From positions 62,001 to 126,000 of the forward strand of contig JBAYVU010000002.1 in assembly GCA_041674385.1 (NCBI GenBank): a DNA stretch of 64,000 bases. Direction: 5' to 3'. The translations under genes and the position numbers were made by a program. Every line of letters begins with the position of its first letter. Position 1 is the stretch's first letter. The notes beneath the pieces are model-generated. The model was not told where the DNA came from. It searched no databases and saw only the letters and a program-made list of their open reading frames with translations. This document shows positions 1 to 8,676 of this stretch, piece by piece. The stretch comes from JACRAR01 sp041674385. Lineage in GTDB: Bacteria; Pseudomonadota; Gammaproteobacteria; Burkholderiales; Rhodocyclaceae.

Positions 1-645
1 GTGCCCAAAACTCTTGATCCAGCCGAGCAGTTGCTCGGCCGCACCAAAGCCGGCAACGGCGGATCGGTACAGCCAGTGCTCAGCCAGCGCGGGATCCTCC
101 GGGCCACCGAGCCCTTCGCGGTACATCCTGGCCAGCAGATAGGCGGCTTCGCGGTTGCCCTCTTCCGCGGCACTTTGCAGCCAGTCGCGGGCGCGCTTCC
201 TGTCCTGTGCGACGCCGTTGCCTTCCAGGTACATCTGGCCGAGTTTGAACTGTGCCTCGACATTGCCCCGCCGGGCGGCCCGTTCGCGCCAATCGGCGGC
301 GATCTTCAGGTTCTTCGCGACGCCGTTGCCGGCTTCATAGAGATCGGCCAGCCGTCCCTCGGCATAACCGTTGCCTTGCAGGGCGGCCAGCTCAAGCCAG
401 TGGGCCGCAAGCTTGCTGTCCTTGGCGAGACCAGCATCACCGTTCAGGTAGGCGATGGCAAGCAGAACCTGGGCCGAGGCGCTGCCGTTCTCGGCGGCTT
501 GGCGCGTCATGGCCAGTTCTTGCGAGTTCATTGCAAGACCCGGAACGGAACCGAACAGCGCCATAGCGCCCAGCAGCAGGGCGACTTGTTTGCGACAGGA
601 TTGTATGGCGCTGCCTTTATTACCGCCGATGTGGGATGCGCGCAT
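1..645 (-). CDS. Sel1-repeat (TPR-like) protein, C-terminus cut by window edge
   Basis: The complement strand is open from an ATG at 645 to the window edge, giving 215 residues with no stop. After a hydrophobic stretch resembling a signal peptide (about residues 20-38, ending GLA), the protein is built of Sel1-type repeats of about 36 residues. Typical units are 'AAHWLELAALQGN.YAE', 'AADWRERAARRGNVEAQ' and 'ARDWLQSAAEEGNREAA', with linkers such as 'YLEGNGVAQD'. Sel1 repeats are alpha-helical protein-protein interaction modules, and exported versions are common. Partner and role are unknown. The gene diverges from the S24-type gene at 780. Identification of the repeat family is firm; function is open. 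Confidence 0.85.
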   Translation of the reverse strand, partial: MRASHIGGNKGSAIQSCRKQVALLLGAMALFGSVPGLAMNSQELAMTRQAAENGSASAQVLLAIAYLNGDAGLAKDSKLAAHWLELAALQGNGYAEGRLADLYEAGNGVAKNLKIAADWRERAARRGNVEAQFKLGQMYLEGNGVAQDRKRARDWLQSAAEEGNREAAYLLARMYREGLGGPEDPALAEHWLYRSAVAGFGAAEQLLGWIKSFGH

Positions 646-694
646 GGTTTAATTGAAGGACGGGCATATCTGATATCGATGGAACAAGCGGTAT

Positions 695-712
695 ATTAGC
701 CAAATTAGCCAA
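695..712. repeat. Tandem 9-bp direct repeat in a divergent intergenic region
   Basis: ATTAGCCAA occurs twice back to back (695-703 and 704-712), flanked by TAT-rich sequence, between the divergently oriented Sel1 and S24-type genes. It could be a pair of regulator half-sites. Nothing in the sequence names the regulator. Confidence 0.4.
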
Positions 713-779
713 TATCGTGGCCGGCGGCTAGCCGGGGCTGGTGTATCGTCCGGGCACGTTACCACATCATTGACCTGTC

Positions 780-1142
780 ATGACCAAAACCATCCCGCTC
801 AAGCCCGTCGCGCCAACTGGCCCTGACAACAGCGCTTGCAGCGCCGCCGAACCGTTTGCGCTGATGGTCCTTGGCGACAGCATGCTGCCTGAATTCGAAG
901 CCGGCGATGTGGTTGTCATCGAACCGGAAGGTCTGGCCCGGGAGGGTTCATTCGTGCTCGTCCATTGCAATGGCGACTGGATTTTCCGGCAACTGGACAG
1001 GCATAACGGGCAATGGCTGTTGCATCCGCTCAATCCAAATTACCCCGACCAGCTCATTGCCGACTTGGCCACAGTGCGCGGCGTGATCATCCAGAAGAGC
1101 AAACCCGGCCGACGGCGGGACGTGAAACGTTATCTGGAATAG
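780..1142 (+). CDS. S24/LexA-type peptidase-like domain protein
   Basis: A 120-residue protein made almost entirely of an S24 (LexA/UmuD/phage-repressor C-terminal) fold. 'LGDSMLPEFEAGDVVVI' (about residues 31-47) matches the GDSM..I..GD signature containing the family's catalytic serine. No DNA-binding domain precedes it, so it is not a complete repressor. Stand-alone S24 proteins of this size occur in betaproteobacteria, but their role is not known to me. I did not identify the partner catalytic lysine with certainty, so catalysis is unproven. It lies 90 bp before the hydroxypyruvate isomerase gene on the same strand. Confidence 0.7.
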   Translation: MTKTIPLKPVAPTGPDNSACSAAEPFALMVLGDSMLPEFEAGDVVVIEPEGLAREGSFVLVHCNGDWIFRQLDRHNGQWLLHPLNPNYPDQLIADLATVRGVIIQKSKPGRRRDVKRYLE

Positions 1143-1232
1143 ATTCCCGCCTGAAGAAGACTTAAAGCCCATGAAAGATCGCAGGCTCCGGTAGGGGCAT
1201 AATAGCGGCAGCGTTTCGCAAGCGAGGCAACC

Positions 1233-2009
1233 ATGTTGCGTTTCTCCGCCAACTTGTCCTTTCTTTATACCGAGCACGACTTTCTCGACCGCTTTGCCGC
1301 GGCACGGGCGGACGGTTTTGCCGCAGTCGAGTTCCACTTTCCCTATGCCTGGGACAGAATGGCATTGGTCGAAACGCAGCGGCGCGAATCGCTTGAAACC
1401 GTGTTGTTCAACCTGCCGGCGGGCGACTGGGCGGGCGGGGAACGCGGTATCGCCTGCCACCCGAAGCGCATCCAGGAATTTCAGGATGGCGTCGGGCTGG
1501 CCATCGAGTATGCGCGGCCGCTCAACTGTCCGCGCCTGAATTGCCTGGCCGGGCTACGTCCGCCTGGCGTGAGCGCAGCGCGCGCCAGGGAAACCCTCAT
1601 CGAGAACCTGCGTTTCGCCGCCTTCGCGCTCAAGCGCGTCGGCATCGAACTGCTACTGGAGCCGATCAACAGCCGCGACGCGCCGGATTTTCTGATCAAT
1701 ACCACGCGCCAGGCGCTGGACGTCATGGACGCGGTCGGCAGCGACAACCTGCGTTTGCAATACGACATCTATCATGCCCAGGTGATGGAGGGCAACCTGA
1801 CACACACGCTGGAAAACAACCTGGCGCAGATCGGCCACATTCAGCTGGCCGACAACCCCGGCCGCCACGAACCCGGCACGGGCGAGATCAATTTCCCCTT
1901 CCTGCTGCGCCGCCTCGATCGCCTCGGCTATGACAAATGGATCGGCTGCGAGTACCATCCCGCGACGACCACCACGGCCAGCCTGAGTTGGATCAAGGGG
2001 TTGCAATGA
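1233..2009 (+). CDS. hyi: Hydroxypyruvate isomerase family protein
   Basis: A 258-residue TIM-barrel protein of the AP-endonuclease-2-like sugar isomerase family. It starts 'MLRFSANLSFLYTEHDFLDR' and carries 'LLLEPINSRDAPDF' with the metal-binding Glu, 'QYDIYHAQVMEGN', 'GHIQLADNPGRHEPGTGEI' and 'GCEYHP', all typical of Hyi/OtnI proteins. Length is normal. The family interconverts hydroxypyruvate and tartronate semialdehyde in glyoxylate/glycerate metabolism, or isomerises 2-oxo-tetronates. The neighbours (no gcl or glxR) do not say which substrate is used. A cytosolic location is expected because no signal peptide is visible. Confidence 0.85.
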   Translation: MLRFSANLSFLYTEHDFLDRFAAARADGFAAVEFHFPYAWDRMALVETQRRESLETVLFNLPAGDWAGGERGIACHPKRIQEFQDGVGLAIEYARPLNCPRLNCLAGLRPPGVSAARARETLIENLRFAAFALKRVGIELLLEPINSRDAPDFLINTTRQALDVMDAVGSDNLRLQYDIYHAQVMEGNLTHTLENNLAQIGHIQLADNPGRHEPGTGEINFPFLLRRLDRLGYDKWIGCEYHPATTTTASLSWIKGLQ

Positions 2010-2070
2010 TGAGGGCAGTTGTCTGGCACACTTGCAATCCGGCACCTAAACTATAGTGACAGAAAGCATC

Positions 2071-2910
2071 ATGCAGATCGACGAAGAAAAAGCGCTCAAG
2101 CAACTCGCCGCACGCGGCATCAGGATTCCGCCGCAGCCCGCCGTGCTGATCGAACTCAACCAACTCCTGAGCTCGGGCGATTACGACATCCACACGCTGT
2201 CCAATATCATCGCCAAGGACCCCGGCATTGTTGCGATGCTGTTCAAGGCGGTGCGATCGCCGGTGTTCGGACGCGGCAAGAACCTCACGTCGCTCGAAAG
2301 AGTATTGATGGTGATCGGGGCCAAGCAAACTTTCAACCTGGTGCAGGCGATGGCCCTGACCACGCGGATTTCGGACAATACCCGAATTGCATTCGAGGTA
2401 TTCTGGACCCGCTCGCAGGAAGTCGCCCGGTTGTCCGCGCTGATTGCCGCGGAACGCGTTTCGGTGTGCAATGTTTTTCCGGATCAGGCTTACCTGGCGG
2501 GAATTTTTCACGAATGCGGCGTACCCTTGCTGATGCAGCGTTTCCCCGACTACTGCAGCACCATGCAGCTGGATAAATCCTGTTGCGGACCGGATCTGGC
2601 CGAGGAAGACGCACGCTTCGAAGTGGATCATAGCGTGGCGGGCTACCTGGTGGCACGCCACTGGAAACTGCCCGACTTCATCTGCGGTGCCATCCGCTAT
2701 CATCATGAACTGCCTCCGGATGAGGCGGGAGCGATGCTGACGCTGGTCGCAATCCTGCAACTGGCGATGCATTTCTACCACCGCCTGGTACAGGCGAACG
2801 ATCCGTCCTGGACGTGGCTGTCCGGTCCGGTGATGGCGGAGTTGGGTTTGTCGTTCGAGGACGACAAGGACTATTTCGAGTTGATCGCCGAGCGTTTCTA
2901 CGCCGGCTAA
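2071..2910 (+). CDS. HDOD-domain signalling protein
   Basis: About 279 residues from the ATG at 2071; a GTG at 2056 would add five residues. The HDOD core is clear: 'RIPPQPAVLIELNQLL', 'LSNIIAKDPGIVAMLFKAV', 'LERVLMVIGAKQTFNLVQAM', followed by a helical C-terminal half with 'YLAGIFHECGVPLLMQRFP' and 'AGYLVARHWKLPDFICGAIRYHHE'. HDOD proteins are HD-superfamily relatives that usually lack phosphohydrolase activity and act in signalling scaffolds or regulation. No sensor or output domain is fused, so this is a single-domain version. The gene follows hyi closely and precedes the broken AMP-binding gene by 15 bp. Its specific role is unknown. Confidence 0.8.
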   Translation: MQIDEEKALKQLAARGIRIPPQPAVLIELNQLLSSGDYDIHTLSNIIAKDPGIVAMLFKAVRSPVFGRGKNLTSLERVLMVIGAKQTFNLVQAMALTTRISDNTRIAFEVFWTRSQEVARLSALIAAERVSVCNVFPDQAYLAGIFHECGVPLLMQRFPDYCSTMQLDKSCCGPDLAEEDARFEVDHSVAGYLVARHWKLPDFICGAIRYHHELPPDEAGAMLTLVAILQLAMHFYHRLVQANDPSWTWLSGPVMAELGLSFEDDKDYFELIAERFYAG

Positions 2911-2925
2911 GCGCAGGGGACATGT

Positions 2926-3999
2926 GTGAAACTCGACAGCAATGCCGGCAATCTTCGACAACGCCACGAAAACATTCGCGGGCAGGCGCCGGCGCAGTAC
3001 AACATCGCCGACGCGTGCTGCCGCCGTTGGGCGGGCGACCGCGGCCGCCTCGCCCTCTACTACGAGGATGACGCCGGCTTAACCCAGGCCTGGAGCTTCT
3101 GGGATATCCAGCGGATGGCGAACCGCTTGTCGAATGCCCTGGGCGCGCTCGGCACGCTGCGTGGCGAACGTATCGCGATCATCCTGCCGCAGCGGCCGGA
3201 AACTGCCATCGCACATATCGCCTGTTACCAGATGGGTACGATCGCCGTGCCGCTGTCGCAACTGCTCGAACAGGATGCGCTGGCATCCCGGCTGGGGCAG
3301 GCCGAAGCGCGCATCGCCATTGTCGACAGCGTTTCGCTGCCGCAGTTGTGGGCGATACGCGAGCGGTTGCCGCAGTTGAACCACATCATCGGCGTCGGCG
3401 ACGCGCTGGAAAACGGCGTACATGACTGGACCCGGCTGCTCGAATACGCTTCGCCGCGGTATACGCCGCTCGTCACCTCGGCCGACGACCCGGCAATGAT
3501 CGTCGATACCGGCGCAACGGCCGCCAAGCCCCAAGGTGCGCTGATGGCGCAGCGCACCCTGCTCGACTGCCTGCCCGGCTTCATCCGTTCGCACGAGTCC
3601 TTCCCGAAGCCGGACGACATGTTCTGGTCGCCGGCCGACTGGGCCTCGACCGGCGGCCTGTTCGAAGCGCTGCTGCCCACCTGGAACTTCGGCCAGCCCA
3701 TTCTCGGCTATCCCGGACGCTTCGATCCAGAAAAAGCCTTCTGGCTGATGGCAAAATACGGCATCCGCAATACTTTTCTGTTTCCCGACGAGCTTCGGAT
3801 GATGATGCAGGCATTGCCCAAACCCAGGGAAAAATTCGGCCCCGACCTGAACCTGCGGACCTTGGTGAGCGCAACTGAAACACTCGGCGACGCGCTGATA
3901 GACTGGGTGCGAGAGGAACTCGGCGTCGCCATCAACGGACTCAGAAGCCGCACCGATGACCATCGACGGCAAAGTTCAGCCGGGCAGTCCAACCCCTGA
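2926..3999 (+). pseudogene. AMP-binding (acyl-CoA synthetase-like) gene, truncated and probably decayed
   Basis: The 357-residue frame (GTG start) aligns with the N-terminal two thirds of acyl/acetyl-CoA synthetases: 'GERIAIILPQRPETAIAHIA', 'MGTIAVPLS', 'DMFWSPADWASTGGLFEALLP' and 'RTLVSATETLGDALIDWVREELGVAIN'. Family members are about 540 residues. Here the Tyr-Gly-x-Thr-Glu block and the whole C-terminal lid domain are missing. The protein ends in an unrelated tail after 'GVAINGLRS', where the reading frame seems to shift: the next frame reads 'MTIDGKVQPGSP', faintly like the family's 'DDGKVLPPGE'. The P-loop reads 'DTGATAAKPQG' instead of the usual 'TSGTTGxPKG'. Loss of function is likely. 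Confidence 0.6.
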
Positions 4000-4011
4000 A
4001 GGAGATGTTCA

Positions 4012-4257
4012 ATGGACAAAATGGACCCGGATATTGACGACAGGCGCAAACAACTGCAATTACGCGATGTCTTCGAGGATGCCTACATGCTGATCGAACC
4101 GTTTCTCGACCCGGCCAACAGTTGGGGCGGGAAGACGCTCGAACACCTGGCATTCCGGGTCATGCGCGAACATTTCCCGCAGGTATCCGGCGACGAGATC
4201 TACGCATTCATCGTCGCGGCCAAGCGCGTCTTTACCGAGCGGCAGCAACCTCGGTAG
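4012..4257 (+). CDS. Small conserved-looking hypothetical protein (81 aa)
   Basis: An 81-residue acidic, helical-looking protein that begins 'MDKMDPDIDDRRKQLQLRD' and contains 'EDAYMLIEPFLDPANSWGGK' and 'FPQVSGDEIYAFIVAAKRVF'. A strong ribosome-binding site (AAGGAGATG at 3999-4007) precedes the ATG, which argues that it is translated. It has no signal peptide, membrane segment or cysteine. It starts 12 bp after the broken AMP-binding gene and is followed by the pntA promoter region. I do not recognise the family. Confidence 0.6.
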   Translation: MDKMDPDIDDRRKQLQLRDVFEDAYMLIEPFLDPANSWGGKTLEHLAFRVMREHFPQVSGDEIYAFIVAAKRVFTERQQPR

Positions 4258-4352
4258 CTCGTCCCGTTGTCTCAAGCACCTGCCGAGGCGCACAAAAATG
4301 ACCATGTCATAGTATCGGCGGCATATTGTCACACCTTTGCAGTCCTGGTCTT

Positions 4353-4393
4353 TTGATCCATGTCAATCGTGGCAAAGGCCCATAAAGTATCAT
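4353..4393 (+). promoter_or_regulatory. FNR-type box and -10 element upstream of pntA
   Basis: TTGATCCATGTCAA at 4353-4366 matches the Crp/Fnr-family consensus TTGAT-N4-ATCAA at nine of ten defined positions. A -10-like TATCAT follows at 4388-4393, 21 bp after the box, as in class II activated promoters centred near -41.5. The rest of the 208-bp gap between 4257 and 4466 holds no gene that I can see. FNR, ANR and DNR boxes look alike, so the regulator cannot be named. Confidence 0.6.
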
Positions 4394-4465
4394 GCTACCC
4401 TTCGCGTATGCCTCGTAAACTGCGCGTTGTCGGCTAGTCCACCAAGATATAGGGAGTCAATAAGC

Positions 4466-6052
4466 ATGCCTCTGAAGATAGGAGTGCCAAGAGAGATATT
4501 TCCGGGCGAAAAGCGCGTTGCTACCGTTCCGGAAGTAGTTGAGAAACTCATCAAGCTGGGTTTCGCGGTCGCCGTGGAATCCGGTGCCGGCGATCCGGCG
4601 AATTTCAGCGATGAGGTCTATCGCGCCGCAGGCGCCGAAATCATCGAAGGGGCAGCCAAGCTGTGGGCTGCCTCCGACATCGTCTTCAAGGTGCGCGGAC
4701 CGACTCCCGAAGAAGTCGGCCTGATGCACGAAGGCCAAACCCTGGTGGGTTTTATCTGGCCGGCGCAAAACCCGGACTTGATGAAGCAGCTCGCCGCCAA
4801 GAAGACGACCGTGCTGGCCATCGACTCGCTGCCGCGCATGCTGAGCCGCGCCCAGAAGATGGACGCGTTGACTTCCACGGCCGGCGTCACCGGCTATCGC
4901 GCCGTCGTCGAAGCGGCCAACGCCTTCGGCCGCTTCTTCAACGGCCAGATCACGGCCGCCGGCAAGGTGCCGCCGGCCAAGATATTCGTCGCCGGCGCCG
5001 GCGTGGCCGGCCTGGCGGCGATCGGCACCGCGGTCGGCATGGGCGCCATCGTGCGCGCCAACGACACCCGTGCCGAAGTGGCCGACCAGGTCGTGTCGAT
5101 GGGCGGCGAATTCGTGAAGGTCGATTATGAGGAAGAAGGTTCCGGCGGCGGCGGCTACGCCAAGGTGATGAGCGAGGGCTTCCAGCAGGCCCAGCGCGAG
5201 ATGTACGCCAAGCAGGCGAGGGAGGTGGACATCATCATCACCACCGCGCTGATCCCCGGCAAGCCCGCGCCCAGACTGATCACCGCCGAGATGGTGAAGA
5301 GCATGAAGCCGGGCAGCGTGATCGTCGACCTGGCGGCCGAACAGGGCGGCAACTGCGAGCTGACCGAACCCGGATCGGTGGTGGTGAAGCACGGCGTGAC
5401 CATCGTCGGCTACACCGACCTGCCCTCGCGCCTGGCCAAGCAGTCGAGCACGCTCTACGCCACCAACCTGTTCCGCTTGTCCGAGGAACTCTGCAAAACC
5501 AAGGACGGCATCATCGATGTCAACATGGAAGACGAGGCCATCCGCGGCCTGACCGTCATCAAGAACGGCGAAGTCACCTGGCCGCCACCGGCACCAAAAA
5601 TCCCCGCCGCCCCGCCGGCCGCCGCAGCTGCCAAACCCGCAGCCGCAGCCGCCAAGGGCAAGGGCCATGGTCACGGACAAGCCAGTGCGCCAGCTTCCGC
5701 GACGCGCACGACGGTCATGTTCGGGATCGCAGCGCTGGCCTTCTGGTTCATCGGCGTCAATGCGCCGGCGGCTTTCCTGTCGCATTTCACGGTATTCGTG
5801 CTGGCCTGCTTCGTCGGCTACATGGTGGTGTGGAATGTGACTCCCGCCCTGCATACGCCGCTGATGAGCGTCACCAACGCGATCAGCAGCATCATCGCGA
5901 TCGGCGCCCTGGTGCAAATCGCGCCGCCCGGCGAAGTGCGCCTCGACGACTGGATCCGCGGGCTGGCGGTGGTCGGCATCGTGCTGACTTCGATCAACAT
6001 GTTCGGCGGATTCGCCGTCACCCAGCGCATGCTGGAAATGTTCCGTAAGTAA
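4466..6052 (+). CDS. pntA: NAD(P) transhydrogenase subunit alpha, full-length
   Basis: The true start is the ATG at 4466, giving 528 residues and the family-typical 'MPLKIGVPREIFPGEKRVA', with AGGGAG at 4451-4456. Upstream codons in the same frame look non-coding. Domain I (NAD(H)-binding) carries 'PPAKIFVAGAGVAGLAAIG' and 'AEQGGNCELTEPG'. An Ala/Pro/Lys/His-rich linker (about residues 375-410) leads to four C-terminal transmembrane helices ending 'FGGFAVTQRMLEMFRK'. The single-chain alpha subunit contrasts with the split PntAA/PntAB of many alphaproteobacteria. With PntB it couples proton re-entry to hydride transfer from NADH to NADP+ at the inner membrane. Confidence 0.95.
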   Translation: MPLKIGVPREIFPGEKRVATVPEVVEKLIKLGFAVAVESGAGDPANFSDEVYRAAGAEIIEGAAKLWAASDIVFKVRGPTPEEVGLMHEGQTLVGFIWPAQNPDLMKQLAAKKTTVLAIDSLPRMLSRAQKMDALTSTAGVTGYRAVVEAANAFGRFFNGQITAAGKVPPAKIFVAGAGVAGLAAIGTAVGMGAIVRANDTRAEVADQVVSMGGEFVKVDYEEEGSGGGGYAKVMSEGFQQAQREMYAKQAREVDIIITTALIPGKPAPRLITAEMVKSMKPGSVIVDLAAEQGGNCELTEPGSVVVKHGVTIVGYTDLPSRLAKQSSTLYATNLFRLSEELCKTKDGIIDVNMEDEAIRGLTVIKNGEVTWPPPAPKIPAAPPAAAAAKPAAAAAKGKGHGHGQASAPASATRTTVMFGIAALAFWFIGVNAPAAFLSHFTVFVLACFVGYMVVWNVTPALHTPLMSVTNAISSIIAIGALVQIAPPGEVRLDDWIRGLAVVGIVLTSINMFGGFAVTQRMLEMFRK

Positions 6053-6064
6053 GGGAGACAAAGA

Positions 6065-7483
6065 ATGTCCGCAACTCTGGCAACCATCTCCTATATCGGA
6101 GCAACCATACTTTTCATCCTCAGCCTCGGCGGGCTTTCGCATCCGGAAAGCTCGCGGCGCGGCAACCTCTACGGCATGATCGGCATGACCATCGCCGTGC
6201 TGGCGACGGTGTTCGGCCCGCGCGTCAGTCTGTCCGGCATCGGCTGGATCGTGACAGCCATGGTGGTCGGCGGCGCAATTGGCCTGTATGCGGCGCGCGT
6301 CGTCAAGATGACGCAGATGCCGGAACTGGTCGCATTGATGCACAGCCTGGTCGGTCTCGCGGCCTGCCTGGTCGGCTTCGCCAACTATATCGACCCGGCA
6401 GCGGCGGCGGGTCTCAGCAACGCCGAGAAAGTCATTCATGAAATCGAGATCTACATCGGCATCCTGATCGGCGCAGTGACCTTCTCCGGTTCGGTGATCG
6501 CCTTCGGCAAACTCTCCGGCAAGATCGGCGGCAAACCGCTGACGCTGCCAGGGCGTCACTGGATGAACCTGACGGGCCTGCTGGTGGTGATCTACTTCGG
6601 CGGCGTATTCATCAACACCCACACCGTTGCCGACGGCATGACGCCGCTCATCGTGATGACCGCGATTGCGCTGCTGTTCGGTATCCACATGGTGATGGCG
6701 ATCGGCGGCGCCGACATGCCGGTGGTAGTGTCGATGCTCAACAGCTACTCCGGCTGGGCAGCGGCGGCCACCGGCTTCATGCTCAACAACGACCTCCTGA
6801 TCGTCACCGGCGCGCTGGTCGGTTCGAGTGGCGCCATCCTCTCCTACATCATGTGCAAGGCGATGAACCGCGGTTTCCTCAGCGTGATCGCCGGCGGTTT
6901 CGGTTCCGAGGGCGCGATGCCCGCGGCCAAGACCGACGGCACGGAACCGGTGGGCGAAGTGACGCCGATCAGCGCCACCGAAACCGGCGAACTGCTGCGC
7001 GAGTCCAAGAACGTCATCATCGTGCCGGGCTACGGCATGGCGGTGGCGCAAGCGCAGCACACGGTGTACGAGATCACCAAACATCTGCGCGCAAAGGGCG
7101 TCAACGTGCGTTTCGGCATCCACCCGGTGGCCGGTCGCATGCCTGGCCACATGAACGTGCTGCTGGCCGAAGCCAAAGTGCCTTACGACATCGTGCTGGA
7201 AATGGATGAACTCAACGACGACTTCCCGACTACCGATGTGGCCATGGTGATCGGCGCCAACGACATCGTCAATCCGGGTGCGCAGGACGACCCAAGCAGC
7301 CCGATCGCCGGCATGCCGGTGCTGGAAGTCTGGAAGGCCAAGACCTCGATCGTGATGAAGCGCAGCATGGCCTCCGGCTATGCGGGCGTCGACAACCCGC
7401 TCTTCTACAAGGAGAACAACCGCATGCTGTTCGGCGATGCCAAGAAGATGCTGGATGAGGTGCTGGTTGCGTTGAAGGCCTGA
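6065..7483 (+). CDS. pntB: NAD(P) transhydrogenase subunit beta
   Basis: A 472-residue protein of normal family length. The N-terminal part has many membrane helices (about residues 1-260), including the 'GGADMPVVVSMLNSYSGWAA' loop. The C-terminal domain III binds NADP(H) and carries 'IIVPGYGMAVAQAQHTVYEI', 'FGIHPVAGRMPGHMNVLLAE' and 'GANDIVNPGAQDDPSSPIAG'. It starts 12 bp after pntA behind GGGAG and ends 18 bp before a strong terminator, so pntAB is a two-gene operon. It forms the proton channel and NADP site of the transhydrogenase. Confidence 0.96.
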   Translation: MSATLATISYIGATILFILSLGGLSHPESSRRGNLYGMIGMTIAVLATVFGPRVSLSGIGWIVTAMVVGGAIGLYAARVVKMTQMPELVALMHSLVGLAACLVGFANYIDPAAAAGLSNAEKVIHEIEIYIGILIGAVTFSGSVIAFGKLSGKIGGKPLTLPGRHWMNLTGLLVVIYFGGVFINTHTVADGMTPLIVMTAIALLFGIHMVMAIGGADMPVVVSMLNSYSGWAAAATGFMLNNDLLIVTGALVGSSGAILSYIMCKAMNRGFLSVIAGGFGSEGAMPAAKTDGTEPVGEVTPISATETGELLRESKNVIIVPGYGMAVAQAQHTVYEITKHLRAKGVNVRFGIHPVAGRMPGHMNVLLAEAKVPYDIVLEMDELNDDFPTTDVAMVIGANDIVNPGAQDDPSSPIAGMPVLEVWKAKTSIVMKRSMASGYAGVDNPLFYKENNRMLFGDAKKMLDEVLVALKA

Positions 7484-7501
7484 TCGTTCTGGCTTCCCAG
7501 T

Positions 7502-7533
7502 AAAAAACGCCCGCCTATGCGGGCGTTTTTTTT
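7502..7533 (+). terminator. Rho-independent terminator after pntB
   Basis: CGCCCGC (7508-7514) pairs with GCGGGCG (7519-7525) around a four-base loop, with an A-run before and eight T after. It closes the pntAB operon. Confidence 0.92.
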
Positions 7534-7686
7534 GCCTTGCCGTTTAGGCTGCCTGCAATGCGAGCGTAGAATTTTGCCATATCAACTAGAAAGCAACGCG
7601 TGGCTCGGCTGGTGAGCCTCAACCCTGCTAGACTGGCCATGCGAAATTGAGAATTGCACCACATCAAGCGATAGGGAATCGCGATC

Positions 7687-8574
7687 ATGAACAGCAAACA
7701 ATTGCCGACCCTTGGTGACAAGTCCTTCGAGGCGATCAAGCAGACCAACGAGCACGGCGCCGAATACTGGAGCGCCCGCGACCTGCAATTACTTCTGGGT
7801 TACAGCCAGTGGCGACGCTTCGAGCAAGCGATAGAACGAGCGATAAGCTCTTGTGAACAGTCTGGAAATATTCCCGGCTATCACTTTGCCGGCGCCGGCA
7901 AACCGATCACGGGTGGTAAGGGTGCGGTGCAGGTAATCCAGGATTATCACCTTTCCCGCTTCGCTTGCTATCTCGTTGCCCAGAACGGCGATCCGCGTAA
8001 GCCGGAAATCGCTCTGGCGCAAAAATACTTCGCCGTCCAGGCTCGCCGCCAGGAGCTGAACGACCAGACCGCCGCCGACATGGAGCGGCTGGAGCTACGC
8101 AAACAGACTGCCGAGGAATTCAAAGCTCTATCGGGCGCCGCGCAGGATGCCGGAGTGCAAAGCAAGATGTTCGGCGTCTTCCACGATGCCGGCTACAAGG
8201 GCTTGTATGGAGGCCTCGGCCGCGACGCCATCAAGCAACGCAAAACCATTCCCGAGAAGGACAACCTGCTCGACCGCATGAACGCTACGGAACTGGCGGC
8301 CAACCAGTTTCGCATGACCCAGACTCGCGACAAGCTGATGCGCGATGGCGTGCACAACCAAGCGCAAGCGATCCAGACCCACGAGCAGGTCGGCAAGGAA
8401 GTGCGCGATGCGATCAAGCGCATTGGCGGCACACTGCCGGAAAATATCCCGCCTGACGAGCACATCAAGGAAGTCGAAAAGCGGCTCAAGACCGCAACGC
8501 CAAGATTGGAACTGCATGAGCGCGAGGCCGGCGGCCTGCTGGGTGATGCAGGCAAGAAATCCGGTGCCAACTAA
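7687..8574 (+). CDS. dinD: DNA-damage-inducible protein D
   Basis: A 295-residue protein with the DinD/BRO-N layout: 'SFEAIKQTNEHGAEYWSARD', 'LLLGYSQWRRFEQAIERA', 'DYHLSRFACYLVAQNGDPRK' and 'ALAQKYFAVQARRQEL', then a charged helical C-terminal half. DinD is SOS-induced in E. coli and has been reported to modulate RecA filaments. No CTGT-N8-ACAG LexA site is visible in the 150 bp upstream, so SOS control here is not supported by sequence. The gene is monocistronic after the pntB terminator and convergent with the GGDEF/EAL gene. A weak hairpin at 8667-8683 followed by GTTTTCT may end its transcript. Confidence 0.85.
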   Translation: MNSKQLPTLGDKSFEAIKQTNEHGAEYWSARDLQLLLGYSQWRRFEQAIERAISSCEQSGNIPGYHFAGAGKPITGGKGAVQVIQDYHLSRFACYLVAQNGDPRKPEIALAQKYFAVQARRQELNDQTAADMERLELRKQTAEEFKALSGAAQDAGVQSKMFGVFHDAGYKGLYGGLGRDAIKQRKTIPEKDNLLDRMNATELAANQFRMTQTRDKLMRDGVHNQAQAIQTHEQVGKEVRDAIKRIGGTLPENIPPDEHIKEVEKRLKTATPRLELHEREAGGLLGDAGKKSGAN

Positions 8575-8676
8575 GGAAATTCGAGGAGGAACGACCTTTT
8601 CACCTTTGACGCCAGAGAACCCAGACGCTACGCCGTTGGCATGCCGATTTCAGCACGCTAACTTAACGCCTGGGGT

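Noticed and set aside
1..699. Forward-strand open frame of 232 codons
   Set aside because: The complement strand encodes clear Sel1 repeats over the same bases. The forward translation is low-complexity and has no family features.
4457..7150. Complement-strand open frame of 897 codons
   Set aside because: It is a His/Asp/Arg-rich shadow of pntA and pntB, which are unmistakable on the forward strand.
7534..7686. LexA site for dinD
   Set aside because: No CTGT-N8-ACAG or similar palindrome was found in the upstream region.
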